A program made the position numbers and the translations under genes. 53,272 nt of DNA, taken from the NCBI GenBank assembly GCA_022511145.1, contig JAFLSC010000011.1, forward strand, positions 1-53,272, written 5' to 3'. Source of the DNA: Helicobacter sp. (GTDB taxonomy: Bacteria > Campylobacterota > Campylobacteria > Campylobacterales > Helicobacteraceae). Of the stretch, positions 43,512 to 52,324 are shown piece by piece (the stretch's first letter is position 1; each line of letters starts with the position of its first letter). Below the pieces are notes generated by a model that was not told where the DNA came from, ran no database searches, and saw only the letters and a list, made by a program, of their open reading frames with translations.

Positions 43512-45572
43512 ATGGCAACTTCACTTTTACTAGAAATTGGCACAGAGGAATTACCCGCAATCCCATTCTTAGCAGAACTTCCTCACATCAAAAATAAATT
43601 TCAAAAAGGCTTAGAATCACATCGCTTAGAATGTCAATTTGATTTTTTTTACACTCCCCGCAGACTTGTTATTATTGCTGATTGTTTCCCTACACAACAA
43701 AGCTCCAAAGAACAAGAATTCTTTGGACCCCCTTTAAGCCTTGCTTATCAAACTAAAGAGGGCAAAAAAGAACCCACACAGGCTGCTTTAAGCTTTTTTA
43801 AAAAATGTCAGATTCAAGAAAATGAAGTAAGCACCATCAAAAAAGGCGATAAAGAAGTCCTTTATTGCAAGAAATTAGCCCCCTCTCTACCCGCTAAAGA
43901 TTTAATCCCAATCCTCACTCAAGAATTTTTAGAATCCCTTAATTTTGGTAAAACAATGCGTTGGGGAGAAACCAAAGAAAGTTTTATCCGCCCTATTCGT
44001 TGGATTCTTGCTTTATTAGGCGAGGAATGCCTTAACTTTAGCCTTTATGGAGTCCAAAGCCAAAACCACACTTTTGTGCATCGCAATATTACTTTTGAGC
44101 CTTTAACCATTCATTCTTTGCAATCCTACCTTAGCACTCTAGAACAAAATAAAGTTTTGCTTAATCCCGCTCAAAGAAAAGAAAAAATTCTAAGTGAAAT
44201 CACCCAAATTGAGCAAACTCATCATATTAAAGTAGAGCTTGATAAAGAGCTATTAGAGGAAATCATCGCAATCACTGAATACCCAACTGCTCTTTTAGGC
44301 GAATTTAGCGAACATTTCTTAGAGCTTCCACCCCCTTGCATTATCACTTCAATGAAAGTCAATCAACGCTATTTTGCTACCTACAAAGATTCTAAACTTT
44401 ACAATGGTTTCATTGTGGTTTCTAATAGTTTGAGTGAGGATTTTAGTTTGATTATTGAGGGGAATATTAAAGTTTTAAGAGCAAGGCTAGAGGACGCCCT
44501 ATTCTTTTATCACAATGATTTAAAAAGAGGCTTTGAGCCTCAAAAACTCGAAAATATTACTTTTGTTGAGGGATTAGGCTCAATGTGGGACAAAATTCAA
44601 AGAGAATCTAAAATCGCTCAAATCCTAGCCCAAAATCTTAAATCCCAAATTCAAAGTGAAGAGGCAGATTTTACCCACGCTCAAGAACTCCTTAACCAAA
44701 GCGTTTTACTCTCTAAAGCAGATTTACTCACCGAAATGGTTTATGAATTTACCGAATTGCAAGGGATTATGGGGTATTATTACGCCCAAGCGCTTGGTTA
44801 TGACCCACGCCTTTGTCTTGCCCTAAAAGAACAATATCTCCCTAATGCTGAAGAGAGTCAGCTTCCTAGCACAATCTTTAGTGCTATTATTGCCCTCTCC
44901 TACAAGCTTGACAATCTTTTGGGGCTTTTTAGTCTCAATAAAATCCCTAGTGGCTCACGCGACCCTTTTGCTTTGCGTAGAGCCGCAAATGGTGTGATAA
45001 AAATTCTTTTGCATTTTAAATTACCGCTTAACCTTAACACCCTGCTTCACGCTTTAGCACCGCTTTATCAAAGCTTTGATATAAATCTTTTAGAAAATTT
45101 TATTTTAGAGCGATTAGAGGGAATCCTCCCCTTTAATGCCTCTCTCTTGCGTTCAGTGCTTTTAAGTGGCGAGAGAAATTTAAATCAAATCTCCCTCAAA
45201 CTTACCGCCCTTGATAACGCTCTCAAAAGACAAGATAAAACCCTCTTAACACAAACTTTCAAGCGACTTGCTAATATCATTAAAGAAGTGGATTTACAAG
45301 CCCCTTTGCCCATCAAAGAAGAAAAGCTTGTAGCCACAGAAGAAATAGAGCTTTTTAACGCCTTTAGAGCTTACCAAAACCAAGCCAAATCCTTAAATTA
45401 CGAGGAGCAACTCCGCTGTTTGTTAAATCTTAATGGGATTTTGGCAAGATTCTTTGACAAAGTCCTTGTGAATGCCCCTGATGAAGATTTCAAAAACAAT
45501 CGCAAACACCTTATTGCTCAAATCTATCTTGCTTTTTTAAAGATTGCAGATATTAAAGCCATAAGTTTTTAG
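43512..45572 (+). CDS. glyS: Glycyl-tRNA synthetase beta subunit GlyS
   Basis: GlyS is the beta chain of the bacterial alpha2-beta2 glycyl-tRNA synthetase and handles tRNA recognition. The 686-residue product shows L-L-x-E-I-G-T-E-E-L-P-A at the start, Y-T-P-R-R-L-V near 45, F-G-K-T-M-R-W with F-I-R-P-I-R-W near 150, and the C-terminal S-G-S-R-D-P-F-A-L-R-R-A-A-N-G-V-I-K-I-L anticodon-domain motif. glyQ is not adjacent. A TTACAAT element (43479-43485) may be its -10 box. Confidence 0.95.
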   Translation: MATSLLLEIGTEELPAIPFLAELPHIKNKFQKGLESHRLECQFDFFYTPRRLVIIADCFPTQQSSKEQEFFGPPLSLAYQTKEGKKEPTQAALSFFKKCQIQENEVSTIKKGDKEVLYCKKLAPSLPAKDLIPILTQEFLESLNFGKTMRWGETKESFIRPIRWILALLGEECLNFSLYGVQSQNHTFVHRNITFEPLTIHSLQSYLSTLEQNKVLLNPAQRKEKILSEITQIEQTHHIKVELDKELLEEIIAITEYPTALLGEFSEHFLELPPPCIITSMKVNQRYFATYKDSKLYNGFIVVSNSLSEDFSLIIEGNIKVLRARLEDALFFYHNDLKRGFEPQKLENITFVEGLGSMWDKIQRESKIAQILAQNLKSQIQSEEADFTHAQELLNQSVLLSKADLLTEMVYEFTELQGIMGYYYAQALGYDPRLCLALKEQYLPNAEESQLPSTIFSAIIALSYKLDNLLGLFSLNKIPSGSRDPFALRRAANGVIKILLHFKLPLNLNTLLHALAPLYQSFDINLLENFILERLEGILPFNASLLRSVLLSGERNLNQISLKLTALDNALKRQDKTLLTQTFKRLANIIKEVDLQAPLPIKEEKLVATEEIELFNAFRAYQNQAKSLNYEEQLRCLLNLNGILARFFDKVLVNAPDEDFKNNRKHLIAQIYLAFLKIADIKAISF

Positions 45573-45580
45573 GGGATTTT

Positions 45581-46216
45581 TTGGATTCTTTGCTAACTCA
45601 AGAAAATATCACAAAAACCAAAGAAACTTTAAAAAAACGCAAAAAACTCTACCCTAGAGAATGGCTTGAGCGAAGCCTCGCCTATAATCCTTACCAACCT
45701 CGTGAAATTCAAAACCAAATCAAAAAAACACTCCATTTTACCCCTAAAAATCTTTATTATCTTGCCTTAAGTGATGATTTTTTAAATCACGCCACAAACC
45801 TATCACCTAATGCCTCTGCCTTTGTTTTGGAGGATTTAGAGCAGCTCACCTTTACTCGCCGCTATGTTAGCAATCCTCTTTTGTTTAGGGGCTTGATTTT
45901 TGAGGAATACCAAATCCTTGAAGCATTAGTATTTGGGGCTGATGGGATTTTTCTTTATCCTTGTTTGCTTGATTTAAAAGAACTCAAACACTTAAGCAAT
46001 TTTGCTTACAAATTAGGCTTAGAGATTATTTTTTCTCTCCAAAATCCCAAAGATTTAACACAAGCTATCCTCTCAAAAGCCGATATTTTAGAGATTTTTG
46101 ACCCTAAGCTTATTTCACTTATCCCTCACGATAAAATCCTTCTCTCTCCTTGTCTTAATCCAATTCCTGAAGGCATCGATTGCTTAATCCTTAATCCTAA
46201 CGCACTCTCTAGTTAA
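45581..46216 (+). CDS. Degenerate indole-3-glycerol-phosphate synthase-like (TrpC-fold) protein
   Basis: The 211-residue protein resembles epsilonproteobacterial TrpC in two stretches: K-K-R-K-K-L-Y-P-R-E-W-L-E-R-S-L-A-Y-N-P-Y near the start, and R-R-Y-V-S-N-P-L-L-F-R-G-L-I-F-E-E-Y-Q-I-L-E-A-L-V-F-G-A-D at 93-121. The catalytic K-D-F is R-G-L, the phosphate-binding K-A-S-P-S-K-G region is absent, the V-E-V glutamate is missing, and A-E-S-G is S-P-C. It therefore cannot be a working synthase of the known type. The start is TTG (T-T-G-G-A-T after AGGGGATTT), 8 bases after glyS, suggesting co-expression. The present role is unknown. Confidence 0.72.
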   Translation: MDSLLTQENITKTKETLKKRKKLYPREWLERSLAYNPYQPREIQNQIKKTLHFTPKNLYYLALSDDFLNHATNLSPNASAFVLEDLEQLTFTRRYVSNPLLFRGLIFEEYQILEALVFGADGIFLYPCLLDLKELKHLSNFAYKLGLEIIFSLQNPKDLTQAILSKADILEIFDPKLISLIPHDKILLSPCLNPIPEGIDCLILNPNALSS

Positions 46217-46240
46217 TCTTACTATTACAAAGTATTTTCC

Positions 46241-46280
46241 GTGTCATTGCGAGGTTCAACTAAAGCAATCTTAAAAATCT
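46241..46280 (+). repeat. Single arm of the dispersed palindromic repeat
   Basis: GTGTCATTGCGAGG followed by AAGCAATCTTA matches one arm of the elements at 8028 and 27043. The rest of this 217-base gap is A/T-rich and holds no gene that I can see. Confidence 0.55.
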
Positions 46281-46433
46281 TTAGTTTCACACACAAAAAT
46301 ACACACGAAAGATTTTATTCATAAATTTTACTCCTAAAAACACAAATCTTTGAATAAAAATTCCCAAAAACAATTTTTTTAAGTAATTTATCAGAATATT
46401 TTAGCTAAAAATGCTTTTTTTATAGGAGTTTTT

Positions 46434-46685
46434 ATGTCTTTGATGATTAATGAAGAATGCATAGCCTGTGATGCGTGTCGGGAAGAATGCCCTAATGATG
46501 CGATTGATGAGGGAGACCCTTATTACACTATTGACCCAGAACGTTGCACAGAATGTGTGGGATTTTATGATGAACCTGCTTGTCTTTCAGCCTGTCCGAT
46601 TGATGCGATTGTCCCTGACCCTGATAATGTCGAGAGTGTTGAGGAATTGAAATTCAAACACGCTCAAATCCAAAAAGAAAACTAA
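46434..46685 (+). CDS. 2[4Fe-4S] ferredoxin (YfhL/Alvin type)
   Basis: The 83-residue electron carrier has two cluster motifs: cysteines 9, 12, 15 and 19 in C-I-A-C-D-A-C-R-E-E-C-P, and 38, 41, 50 and 54, where an eight-residue insertion separates the second and third cysteines. This insertion plus a C-terminal helical extension define the Allochromatium-type ferredoxins with unusually low potentials. The ATG follows TAGGAG. Its stop overlaps the start of ppx. In Helicobacter this pairing is conserved, though no functional link is known. Confidence 0.92.
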   Translation: MSLMINEECIACDACREECPNDAIDEGDPYYTIDPERCTECVGFYDEPACLSACPIDAIVPDPDNVESVEELKFKHAQIQKEN

Positions 46686-48154
46686 TGGCAAAAGTTACTG
46701 CAGTTATTGATATTGGCTCAAACTCGGCAAGAATAGCCATTTTTGAGAAAACAAGCCACTTGGGCTTTCACCTCATCTATGAAACCAAGAGTAAAGTAAG
46801 AATTTCAGAGGGCACTTATGAGCACGGAGGCTATTTGCAAGAAGAGCCTATGAATCGTGCCATTTCTGCTCTAAAAGATTTTTTACACCTTGCCAAGCTC
46901 CATAAAGCAAGAAAAATCCTCTGTGTCGCTACTTCCGCCCTAAGAGATGCCCCTAATAAAGAAATTTTCCTTAAACGCACTAAAGCAATCGGGATTAATA
47001 TTAAAGTGATTGATGGCGAGAAGGAAGCTTATTTTGGGGCATTAGCTGCTCTCAATCTCTTACCTTATGACAGCGGTATTACAATCGATATTGGCGGAGG
47101 AAGCACGGAATTTGCATTAATCGAGCAAGGTAGCATTAAAGAGCAAATCTCTTTAAATATCGGGACAATCCGACTCAAAGAATTGTTTTTTGACAAAGGC
47201 GACTATGAAGGGGCAAAAGAATTTGTCAAAAACGCCCTTAATACAATCCCACCTTCTTACAGAAATATAAGAATCTTTGGAATTGGTGGGACAGCAAGAG
47301 CATTAAGTAAAGCAATTCAAAAACGTTCCAACTACCCTTTAGATACACTCCACGCTTACGAATATACTTTTTTAACACATAAGGAGTTTTTACAATCTAT
47401 CTACACTACCCCTCAAGAAAACCTGCAAAAACTAGGCATTCAAGAAGACAGGGTTGATTCTATTCAAGGCGGAGCTTTGATTTTTAAAATGGCTTTAGAA
47501 GCCTTTGGCACAAAAGAAATTGTTACAAGCGGAGTAGGTGTGAGAGAGGGTGTTTTTTTAAATGATATGCTGCGACATTTAAAAGGTAAATTTCCAAGCA
47601 ATTTTAATCCCAGTGTGCGAAACCTCAAAGACCGCTTTATCAAGGATAAAAATCTTGCTAAAATCACCAAAAAAAATGCCTTAAAATTATTTGATAGCCA
47701 AATCCCTTTGGATTTGATTCCCGAATCTTTCCGATTCCATTTGAGTATCAGTGCAGAATTATGCAGTATTGGGACTTCTCTCAATTTTTATGAAAAAAAT
47801 CGGCATTGTAGCTATTTGCTCCTTAATGGTTTAAATTACACATTAAGCCACAAAGACCGCCTTATTATTGCAACTCTAGCAAGATATAGCGGGAATAAAA
47901 TCCCCACAGATTTAGCTCCTTATGAGCTTTTCTTGCCCTCTTTAGAGATTTTACAATGGTTGAGTTATTTTTTAAGCCTTGCGAGTTTGCTTAGTGAAAA
48001 CCCTAATCCTAATGATTTTAGCTTTAGTCTTCACCAAGAAGGTAACGACTATATCCTTAATATTACCCACCCTAATCCTTCCTATTTAGTAAGTGAAAAA
48101 ATTAAAAAACTCATCGCCCCTGCTCAAATTATTTTGAAGTTTTCCTCTTTATGA
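46685..48154 (+). CDS. Ppx/GppA family exopolyphosphatase / pppGpp phosphatase
   Basis: The 489-residue protein belongs to the Ppx/GppA family, which degrades inorganic polyphosphate and/or converts pppGpp to ppGpp. Motifs of the actin-like ATPase fold are visible: V-I-D-I-G-S-N-S-A-R at the start, A-T-S-A-L-R-D-A, the catalytic E in G-E-K-E-A-Y-F-G, I-D-I-G-G-G-S-T-E-F, and G-I-G-G-T-A-R. The C-terminal 180 residues form an HD-like helical domain. Sequence alone does not separate Ppx from GppA. It overlaps the ferredoxin and waaC genes at its ends. Confidence 0.9.
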   Translation: MAKVTAVIDIGSNSARIAIFEKTSHLGFHLIYETKSKVRISEGTYEHGGYLQEEPMNRAISALKDFLHLAKLHKARKILCVATSALRDAPNKEIFLKRTKAIGINIKVIDGEKEAYFGALAALNLLPYDSGITIDIGGGSTEFALIEQGSIKEQISLNIGTIRLKELFFDKGDYEGAKEFVKNALNTIPPSYRNIRIFGIGGTARALSKAIQKRSNYPLDTLHAYEYTFLTHKEFLQSIYTTPQENLQKLGIQEDRVDSIQGGALIFKMALEAFGTKEIVTSGVGVREGVFLNDMLRHLKGKFPSNFNPSVRNLKDRFIKDKNLAKITKKNALKLFDSQIPLDLIPESFRFHLSISAELCSIGTSLNFYEKNRHCSYLLLNGLNYTLSHKDRLIIATLARYSGNKIPTDLAPYELFLPSLEILQWLSYFLSLASLLSENPNPNDFSFSLHQEGNDYILNITHPNPSYLVSEKIKKLIAPAQIILKFSSL

Positions 48155-49200
48155 TGGCTCAAACCCCAAAACCCCCACTTAAAATTGCCTTTATCCGCTT
48201 AAGTGCAATGGGGGATATTATTCATAGTGCAAGTCTCCTACCCCTACTTCACGAACACCTAAGCTCCCATTTTCAAGCCAAAATCACTTGGTTTGTAGAT
48301 TTGCAATTTGCTGAGATTCTTAAAGATTGCCCTTTTATTGATTCCCTAATTTCCTTGCCCCTTAAAGCTTCTTTAAAACAAAAAAATCTCCCCGCTCTAT
48401 TCTCCCTATACCGCCAACTTAAAAGCTTAGAATTTGACATTGTTATTGATTTGCAAGGCTTACTCAAATCTGCTCTTGTTGGAAAAATCCTCAAAACAAA
48501 GCAATTTTGGGGGTTTGATTCCCAAAGTATCAGAGAGCCTCTTGCCTCGATATTTTATACCCACAAAATCAAAATCCCCTATCAAGAACATATTCTCCTA
48601 AGAAATGCTACTCTAGCCTTTGGGGCTTTAAATCTCCCTATCCCTACCCTAGAAATGCTACTATCGCCCAAAATTTTCTTAGGACTTAGCAAAAATCCAC
48701 TCCCCTTTACCCTCTCTCAAGAGACAAAAATCCCAAAAATTCTTTGTGTGCTTGAAACCTCAAAACCTAATAAAACCTACCCAATCGAGCATTTCTTAAC
48801 CTTAGCTGCACTTCTTAAACCACACAATATCACTCCCTATTTTTTGACACACACAAACACTCCTCAAGAAAAGGGTAACTTTATCCCTCTTAATCATCTT
48901 AATTTAGAGGAGGTTAAAACGCTTCTATCACAAATGGATTTAGTCATTGGCGGGGATACGGGTATCACTCATCTTGCGTGGGCTCTAAAATGCCCCTCTA
49001 TCACACTCTTTGGTGCAACTCCTTCACAAAGATTTCATCTCAAAACTAATCAAAATCTTTATTTAAGTGCCAACAAAAAGGCTAATTACCAAAAAGATGA
49101 TTTCTCTATCGCAACAATCCTACCTAATGCGATTTATGAGCTTATCCAAACACTTTTAAAACTCCCCGAACAAAAAACATCGCAGGAAAATTTACAATGA
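48151..49200 (+). CDS. waaC: Lipopolysaccharide heptosyltransferase I WaaC
   Basis: WaaC adds the first heptose to the Kdo of the LPS inner core. The 349-residue GT9-family product shows I-A-F-I-R-L-S-A-M-G-D-I-I-H-S-A-S-L-L-P at the N-terminus, D-L-Q-G-L-L-K-S-A-L, and the ADP-heptose site V-I-G-G-D-T-G-I-T-H-L-A. It begins at overlapping ATGs within the ppx stop and ends 4 bases into lpxL, so the genes are tightly coupled. The gene order supports WaaC rather than WaaF. Confidence 0.9.
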   Translation: MMAQTPKPPLKIAFIRLSAMGDIIHSASLLPLLHEHLSSHFQAKITWFVDLQFAEILKDCPFIDSLISLPLKASLKQKNLPALFSLYRQLKSLEFDIVIDLQGLLKSALVGKILKTKQFWGFDSQSIREPLASIFYTHKIKIPYQEHILLRNATLAFGALNLPIPTLEMLLSPKIFLGLSKNPLPFTLSQETKIPKILCVLETSKPNKTYPIEHFLTLAALLKPHNITPYFLTHTNTPQEKGNFIPLNHLNLEEVKTLLSQMDLVIGGDTGITHLAWALKCPSITLFGATPSQRFHLKTNQNLYLSANKKANYQKDDFSIATILPNAIYELIQTLLKLPEQKTSQENLQ

Positions 49201-50114
49201 AAACCATAAAAAGATTTTTGCTTTTTACTTTTTTGGATTTTTTGGGTTATATTTTTTTAACTATGCCCCATTTTTTGCGGTTTGGTTTTGCCAAAAAAGT
49301 CGCTTCACTTTTATGTTTTCTTGATAAAAGGCACAAGAAAAAACTTCTTACAAACCTTGAATTTGCCTACAATGGCACACTTCCTAGTGAGCAAATCCAA
49401 GAGATTTTATACACCAACTACCTTAATCTTGTCTATAATACGATGAGTTTTTTTATGCTCTCAGTAAGCAACAAAGAGCAAATCCTTAACTTTGTAGAAT
49501 TTCAAAACCCACAAATCATTCAAGATTTGCTTCAAAAAGGAGAAAATTTCATTTTTGTAACCGCACATTTTGGAAACTGGGAATACACCACCCCAGCTTT
49601 TACTTGCTATTTTAACACTCCTATTACAGCTGTGGCGAGAATGACACATCGCCCTTTGGTTGATGAATACCTCCTTAAAGTCCGCTCAAAATTCCAAGTC
49701 CGCATTATTGATAAACACAAAGCCACGCTTCCTTTAGTTAAGACACTCAAAAAAGGTAAAATCGTAGGAATTGTAACCGACCAAAACACAAGCCAAAAAG
49801 AAGGAATCTTAGTTGATTTCTTTGGTAAAAAAGTCTGCCAAACCCCTATCGCCTCTTATCTTTCCTTAAAACTTGGAATAAAAATAATCCCTGTTTCCAC
49901 TCATTACACTCCTGATTATTCTAAATGTATTATCACTTGTCTTGAACCCATACAATACACAAACACACAAGATTTTGAAGGTGATATTCAAGCACTCACC
50001 CAAATCCAAAGTGATATTTTAGAAAAAATCATTCGAGAAAACCCAAAAGAATGGCTTTGGTTTCACAAAAAATTCAAAAACCAATATCCCCAAATTTATG
50101 AGGAAAATCAATGA
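49197..50114 (+). CDS. Lipid A biosynthesis lauroyl-type acyltransferase (LpxL/HtrB family)
   Basis: The 305-residue inner-membrane enzyme adds a secondary acyl chain to lipid A. It has an N-terminal membrane anchor, the catalytic H-F-G-N-W-E at residues 124-129, G-I-V-T-D-Q-N with the following V-D-F-F-G-K, and W-L-W-F-H-K-K-F-K near the end. The acyl chain used cannot be read from the sequence. It overlaps waaC by 4 bases, and its stop codon overlaps the ATG of a 21-codon remnant frame. Confidence 0.9.
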   Translation: MKTIKRFLLFTFLDFLGYIFLTMPHFLRFGFAKKVASLLCFLDKRHKKKLLTNLEFAYNGTLPSEQIQEILYTNYLNLVYNTMSFFMLSVSNKEQILNFVEFQNPQIIQDLLQKGENFIFVTAHFGNWEYTTPAFTCYFNTPITAVARMTHRPLVDEYLLKVRSKFQVRIIDKHKATLPLVKTLKKGKIVGIVTDQNTSQKEGILVDFFGKKVCQTPIASYLSLKLGIKIIPVSTHYTPDYSKCIITCLEPIQYTNTQDFEGDIQALTQIQSDILEKIIRENPKEWLWFHKKFKNQYPQIYEENQ

Positions 50115-50176
50115 AAATCCTTATTATCAAACTCAATAAAACGGCGATGTCTTACTCTCCACACCCTTTTTTATAA
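50111..50176 (+). pseudogene. 21-codon vestigial frame coupled to the acyltransferase gene
   Basis: An ATG overlapping the acyltransferase stop (ATGA) opens a frame reading M-K-I-L-I-I-K-L-N-K-T and ending after 21 codons. The start resembles that of many glycosyltransferases and heptosyltransferases (M-K-I-L-I-I-K-L), so it may be the stub of a deleted third LPS gene. It could also be chance. Confidence 0.35.
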
Positions 50177-50284
50177 TTTTAAAGAACATTTTATGAAACA
50201 AATTTCTTTGCATTTTATTCTTATAATTAGCTAAACTTTATTTAGATAGAATAATAAAACTTTATACTACTTCTATCAAGTTTA

Positions 50285-50312
50285 TTGACATTCTTAAATC
50301 TTTTGCTATAAT
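50285..50312 (+). promoter_or_regulatory. Promoter of htpG
   Basis: TTGACA (50285-50290) and TGCTATAAT with its -10 hexamer at 50307-50312 are separated by 16 bases. This is the only promoter in the window with a consensus -35 box. I see no CIRCE inverted repeat, so HrcA control is not supported. Confidence 0.65.
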
Positions 50313-50343
50313 TTCACAAAATTTTTAAAACAAAAGGATAATT

Positions 50344-52224
50344 ATGGCAAAACACACTTTTCAAACTGAAGTTAATCAACTTTTAGATTTAATGATTCAC
50401 TCTCTTTACTCTCACAAAGAGATTTTTCTAAGAGAGCTTGTCAGTAATGCTTCTGATGCCCTTGATAAGCTCCAATACCTCACACTTACTGATGAAAAAC
50501 TCAAAAACCTTGCTTTCACCCCTCAAATTGATATTACCTTTGATGAGCAAAAAAACATTCTGACCATTAGCGATAATGGAATCGGAATGAGTGAGAAAGA
50601 TTTAATCGAAAATCTAGGCACAATCGCTAAAAGCGGAACAAAAAATTTCCTCTCTAAAATGAGCGGGGATAAAAAAAAGGATTCCGCATTGATTGGACAA
50701 TTTGGGGTAGGTTTTTATTCTGCCTTTATGGTGGCAAGCAAAATCATCGTAACCACTAAAAAAGCCGGTCAAAAACAAGCTTATGCGTGGATTAGTGAGG
50801 GAAGCGGTGAATTTGAGATTGAAAAATGCACCAAAGATTCACAAGGAAGCGAAATCAAACTCTATCTTAAAGAGGAAGAAAAGGAATTCACAAGCCGTTG
50901 GCGAATCCAAGAAATCATTAAAAAATACTCTGACCACATTCCTTTCCCTATTTTTCTCCATTACACCGAAACCAAAAGCGAGGGCGAAGGGGAAGCTAAA
51001 AAAGAAATTATTGAAGAAAAAAGTGAGCAAATCAACAAAGCCTCTGCCCTTTGGCGAATCGCTAAAAAAGACCTCAAAGAGGAAGAATACAAAGAATTTT
51101 ACAAAAACCTTAGCTATGATTCAAGCGACCCTTTATGCTGGATTCACACCAAAGTTGAAGGGACTTTAGAATACACGACTCTATTTTATCTCCCCCAAAA
51201 TGCCCCTTTTGACTTGTATCGCGTTGATTACAAATCCGGCGTGAAACTCTATGTCAAACGCGTTTTTATCACTGATGATGACAAAGAGCTTTTACCGCCT
51301 TATTTGCGTTTCGTGCGAGGAATCATTGATAGCGAGGATTTACCACTAAATGTAAGTCGCGAGATTTTACAGCAAAACAAAATCCTCTCCACTATCAAAT
51401 CTGCCTCCACTAAAAAAATCCTAAGCGAGATTGAATCCCTCCAAAAAGATGAGGAAAAATACGAGAAATTCTATAAAGAATTTGGACGCTGCCTAAAAGA
51501 GGGCGTTTATAGCGATTTTGAAAACAAAGAAAAGCTTTTAGAATTATTGCGTTTTTACTCTACCCAAAGCACAGACAAGCTCACTTCTTTTAAAAGCTAC
51601 AAAGAAAGAATGCCCAAAGAACAAAAGGCGATTTATTACCTACAAGGCGAGGATTTAGAGCTACTCAAATCCTCCCCACTCCTAGAAACTTACCGCCAAA
51701 AAAACATTGAGGTTTTGCTTTTTGGCGAAGAAATCGATGGGATTGTAATGCCTATGGTAAGCGAGTTTGACAAAACTCCACTTCGCTCTATCACTTCAAA
51801 AGAAGCTATCGAGGAATTAGGACTTAGTGAAATCACCAAAGAAACAACAGAAAAATTCACGCCCCTCCTTGAACTTTTCAAAAAAGCTTTAGGCGAGGAA
51901 GTCTCTGAAGTGCGATTAAGCCAACGTTTAGTAGGAGCTCCTTCGTGTTTAGTAGAAAATCCTGATGAACCAAACAACGCAATGTTTAAAATGATGAGAC
52001 AAATGGGGGCAATGGGAGCAAATATGCCCGAGCCTAAGCCGATTTTAGAACTTAACCCTAATCATCTTATTTTAGAAAAAATGCTAAAAATTGATAATGA
52101 GGATAGAAAAACACAAATCGCGCACCTGCTCCTAGAGGAAGCCCAACTTTTAGAGGGAAGCAAACTCAAAAACATTAACACTTTCGTAGAACGACTCAAC
52201 ACCCTTTTACAAGAGAGCTTATAA
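50344..52224 (+). CDS. htpG: Molecular chaperone HtpG (Hsp90)
   Basis: HtpG is the bacterial Hsp90, an ATP-dependent dimeric cytosolic chaperone. The 626-residue product has the N-terminal GHKL ATPase domain with R-E-L-V-S-N-A-S-D-A-L-D-K, I-S-D-N-G-I-G-M, I-A-K-S-G-T-K-N-F and G-Q-F-G-V-G-F-Y-S, the middle domain with the catalytic-loop Arg in L-N-V-S-R-E-I-L-Q, and the C-terminal dimer domain with a Met-rich stretch (M-M-R-Q-M-G-A-M). A charged linker (about 215-230) is present. The start follows AAAGGATAATT. It is monocistronic, with a consensus promoter. Confidence 0.96.
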   Translation: MAKHTFQTEVNQLLDLMIHSLYSHKEIFLRELVSNASDALDKLQYLTLTDEKLKNLAFTPQIDITFDEQKNILTISDNGIGMSEKDLIENLGTIAKSGTKNFLSKMSGDKKKDSALIGQFGVGFYSAFMVASKIIVTTKKAGQKQAYAWISEGSGEFEIEKCTKDSQGSEIKLYLKEEEKEFTSRWRIQEIIKKYSDHIPFPIFLHYTETKSEGEGEAKKEIIEEKSEQINKASALWRIAKKDLKEEEYKEFYKNLSYDSSDPLCWIHTKVEGTLEYTTLFYLPQNAPFDLYRVDYKSGVKLYVKRVFITDDDKELLPPYLRFVRGIIDSEDLPLNVSREILQQNKILSTIKSASTKKILSEIESLQKDEEKYEKFYKEFGRCLKEGVYSDFENKEKLLELLRFYSTQSTDKLTSFKSYKERMPKEQKAIYYLQGEDLELLKSSPLLETYRQKNIEVLLFGEEIDGIVMPMVSEFDKTPLRSITSKEAIEELGLSEITKETTEKFTPLLELFKKALGEEVSEVRLSQRLVGAPSCLVENPDEPNNAMFKMMRQMGAMGANMPEPKPILELNPNHLILEKMLKIDNEDRKTQIAHLLLEEAQLLEGSKLKNINTFVERLNTLLQESL

Positions 52225-52232
52225 CTCTCTTG
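52210..52232 (+). terminator. Hairpin over the htpG stop codon
   Basis: ACAAGAGAG (52210-52218) pairs with CTCTCTTGT (52224-52232) around a 5-base loop containing the stop region. No immediate T-run follows, so intrinsic termination is uncertain. Confidence 0.4.
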
Positions 52233-52291
52233 TAACCCCAAAAACTACTCAAAATTTTTTAGATTTTAATCCTCTCTAACATTAAAAATTT

Positions 52292-52299
52292 GCTATAAT
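52292..52299 (+). promoter_or_regulatory. Probable extended -10 element for uvrA
   Basis: TGCTATAAT lies 26 bases before the TTG start. No -35 consensus is visible. An AAAGG ribosome site follows at 52315-52319. Confidence 0.55.
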
Positions 52300-52324
52300 A
52301 TGAGATTTATTATAAAGGTTTAGC

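Noticed and set aside
50783..51169. Lys/Ser-rich 128-codon frame
   Set aside because: It is an out-of-frame shadow within the conserved htpG coding sequence.
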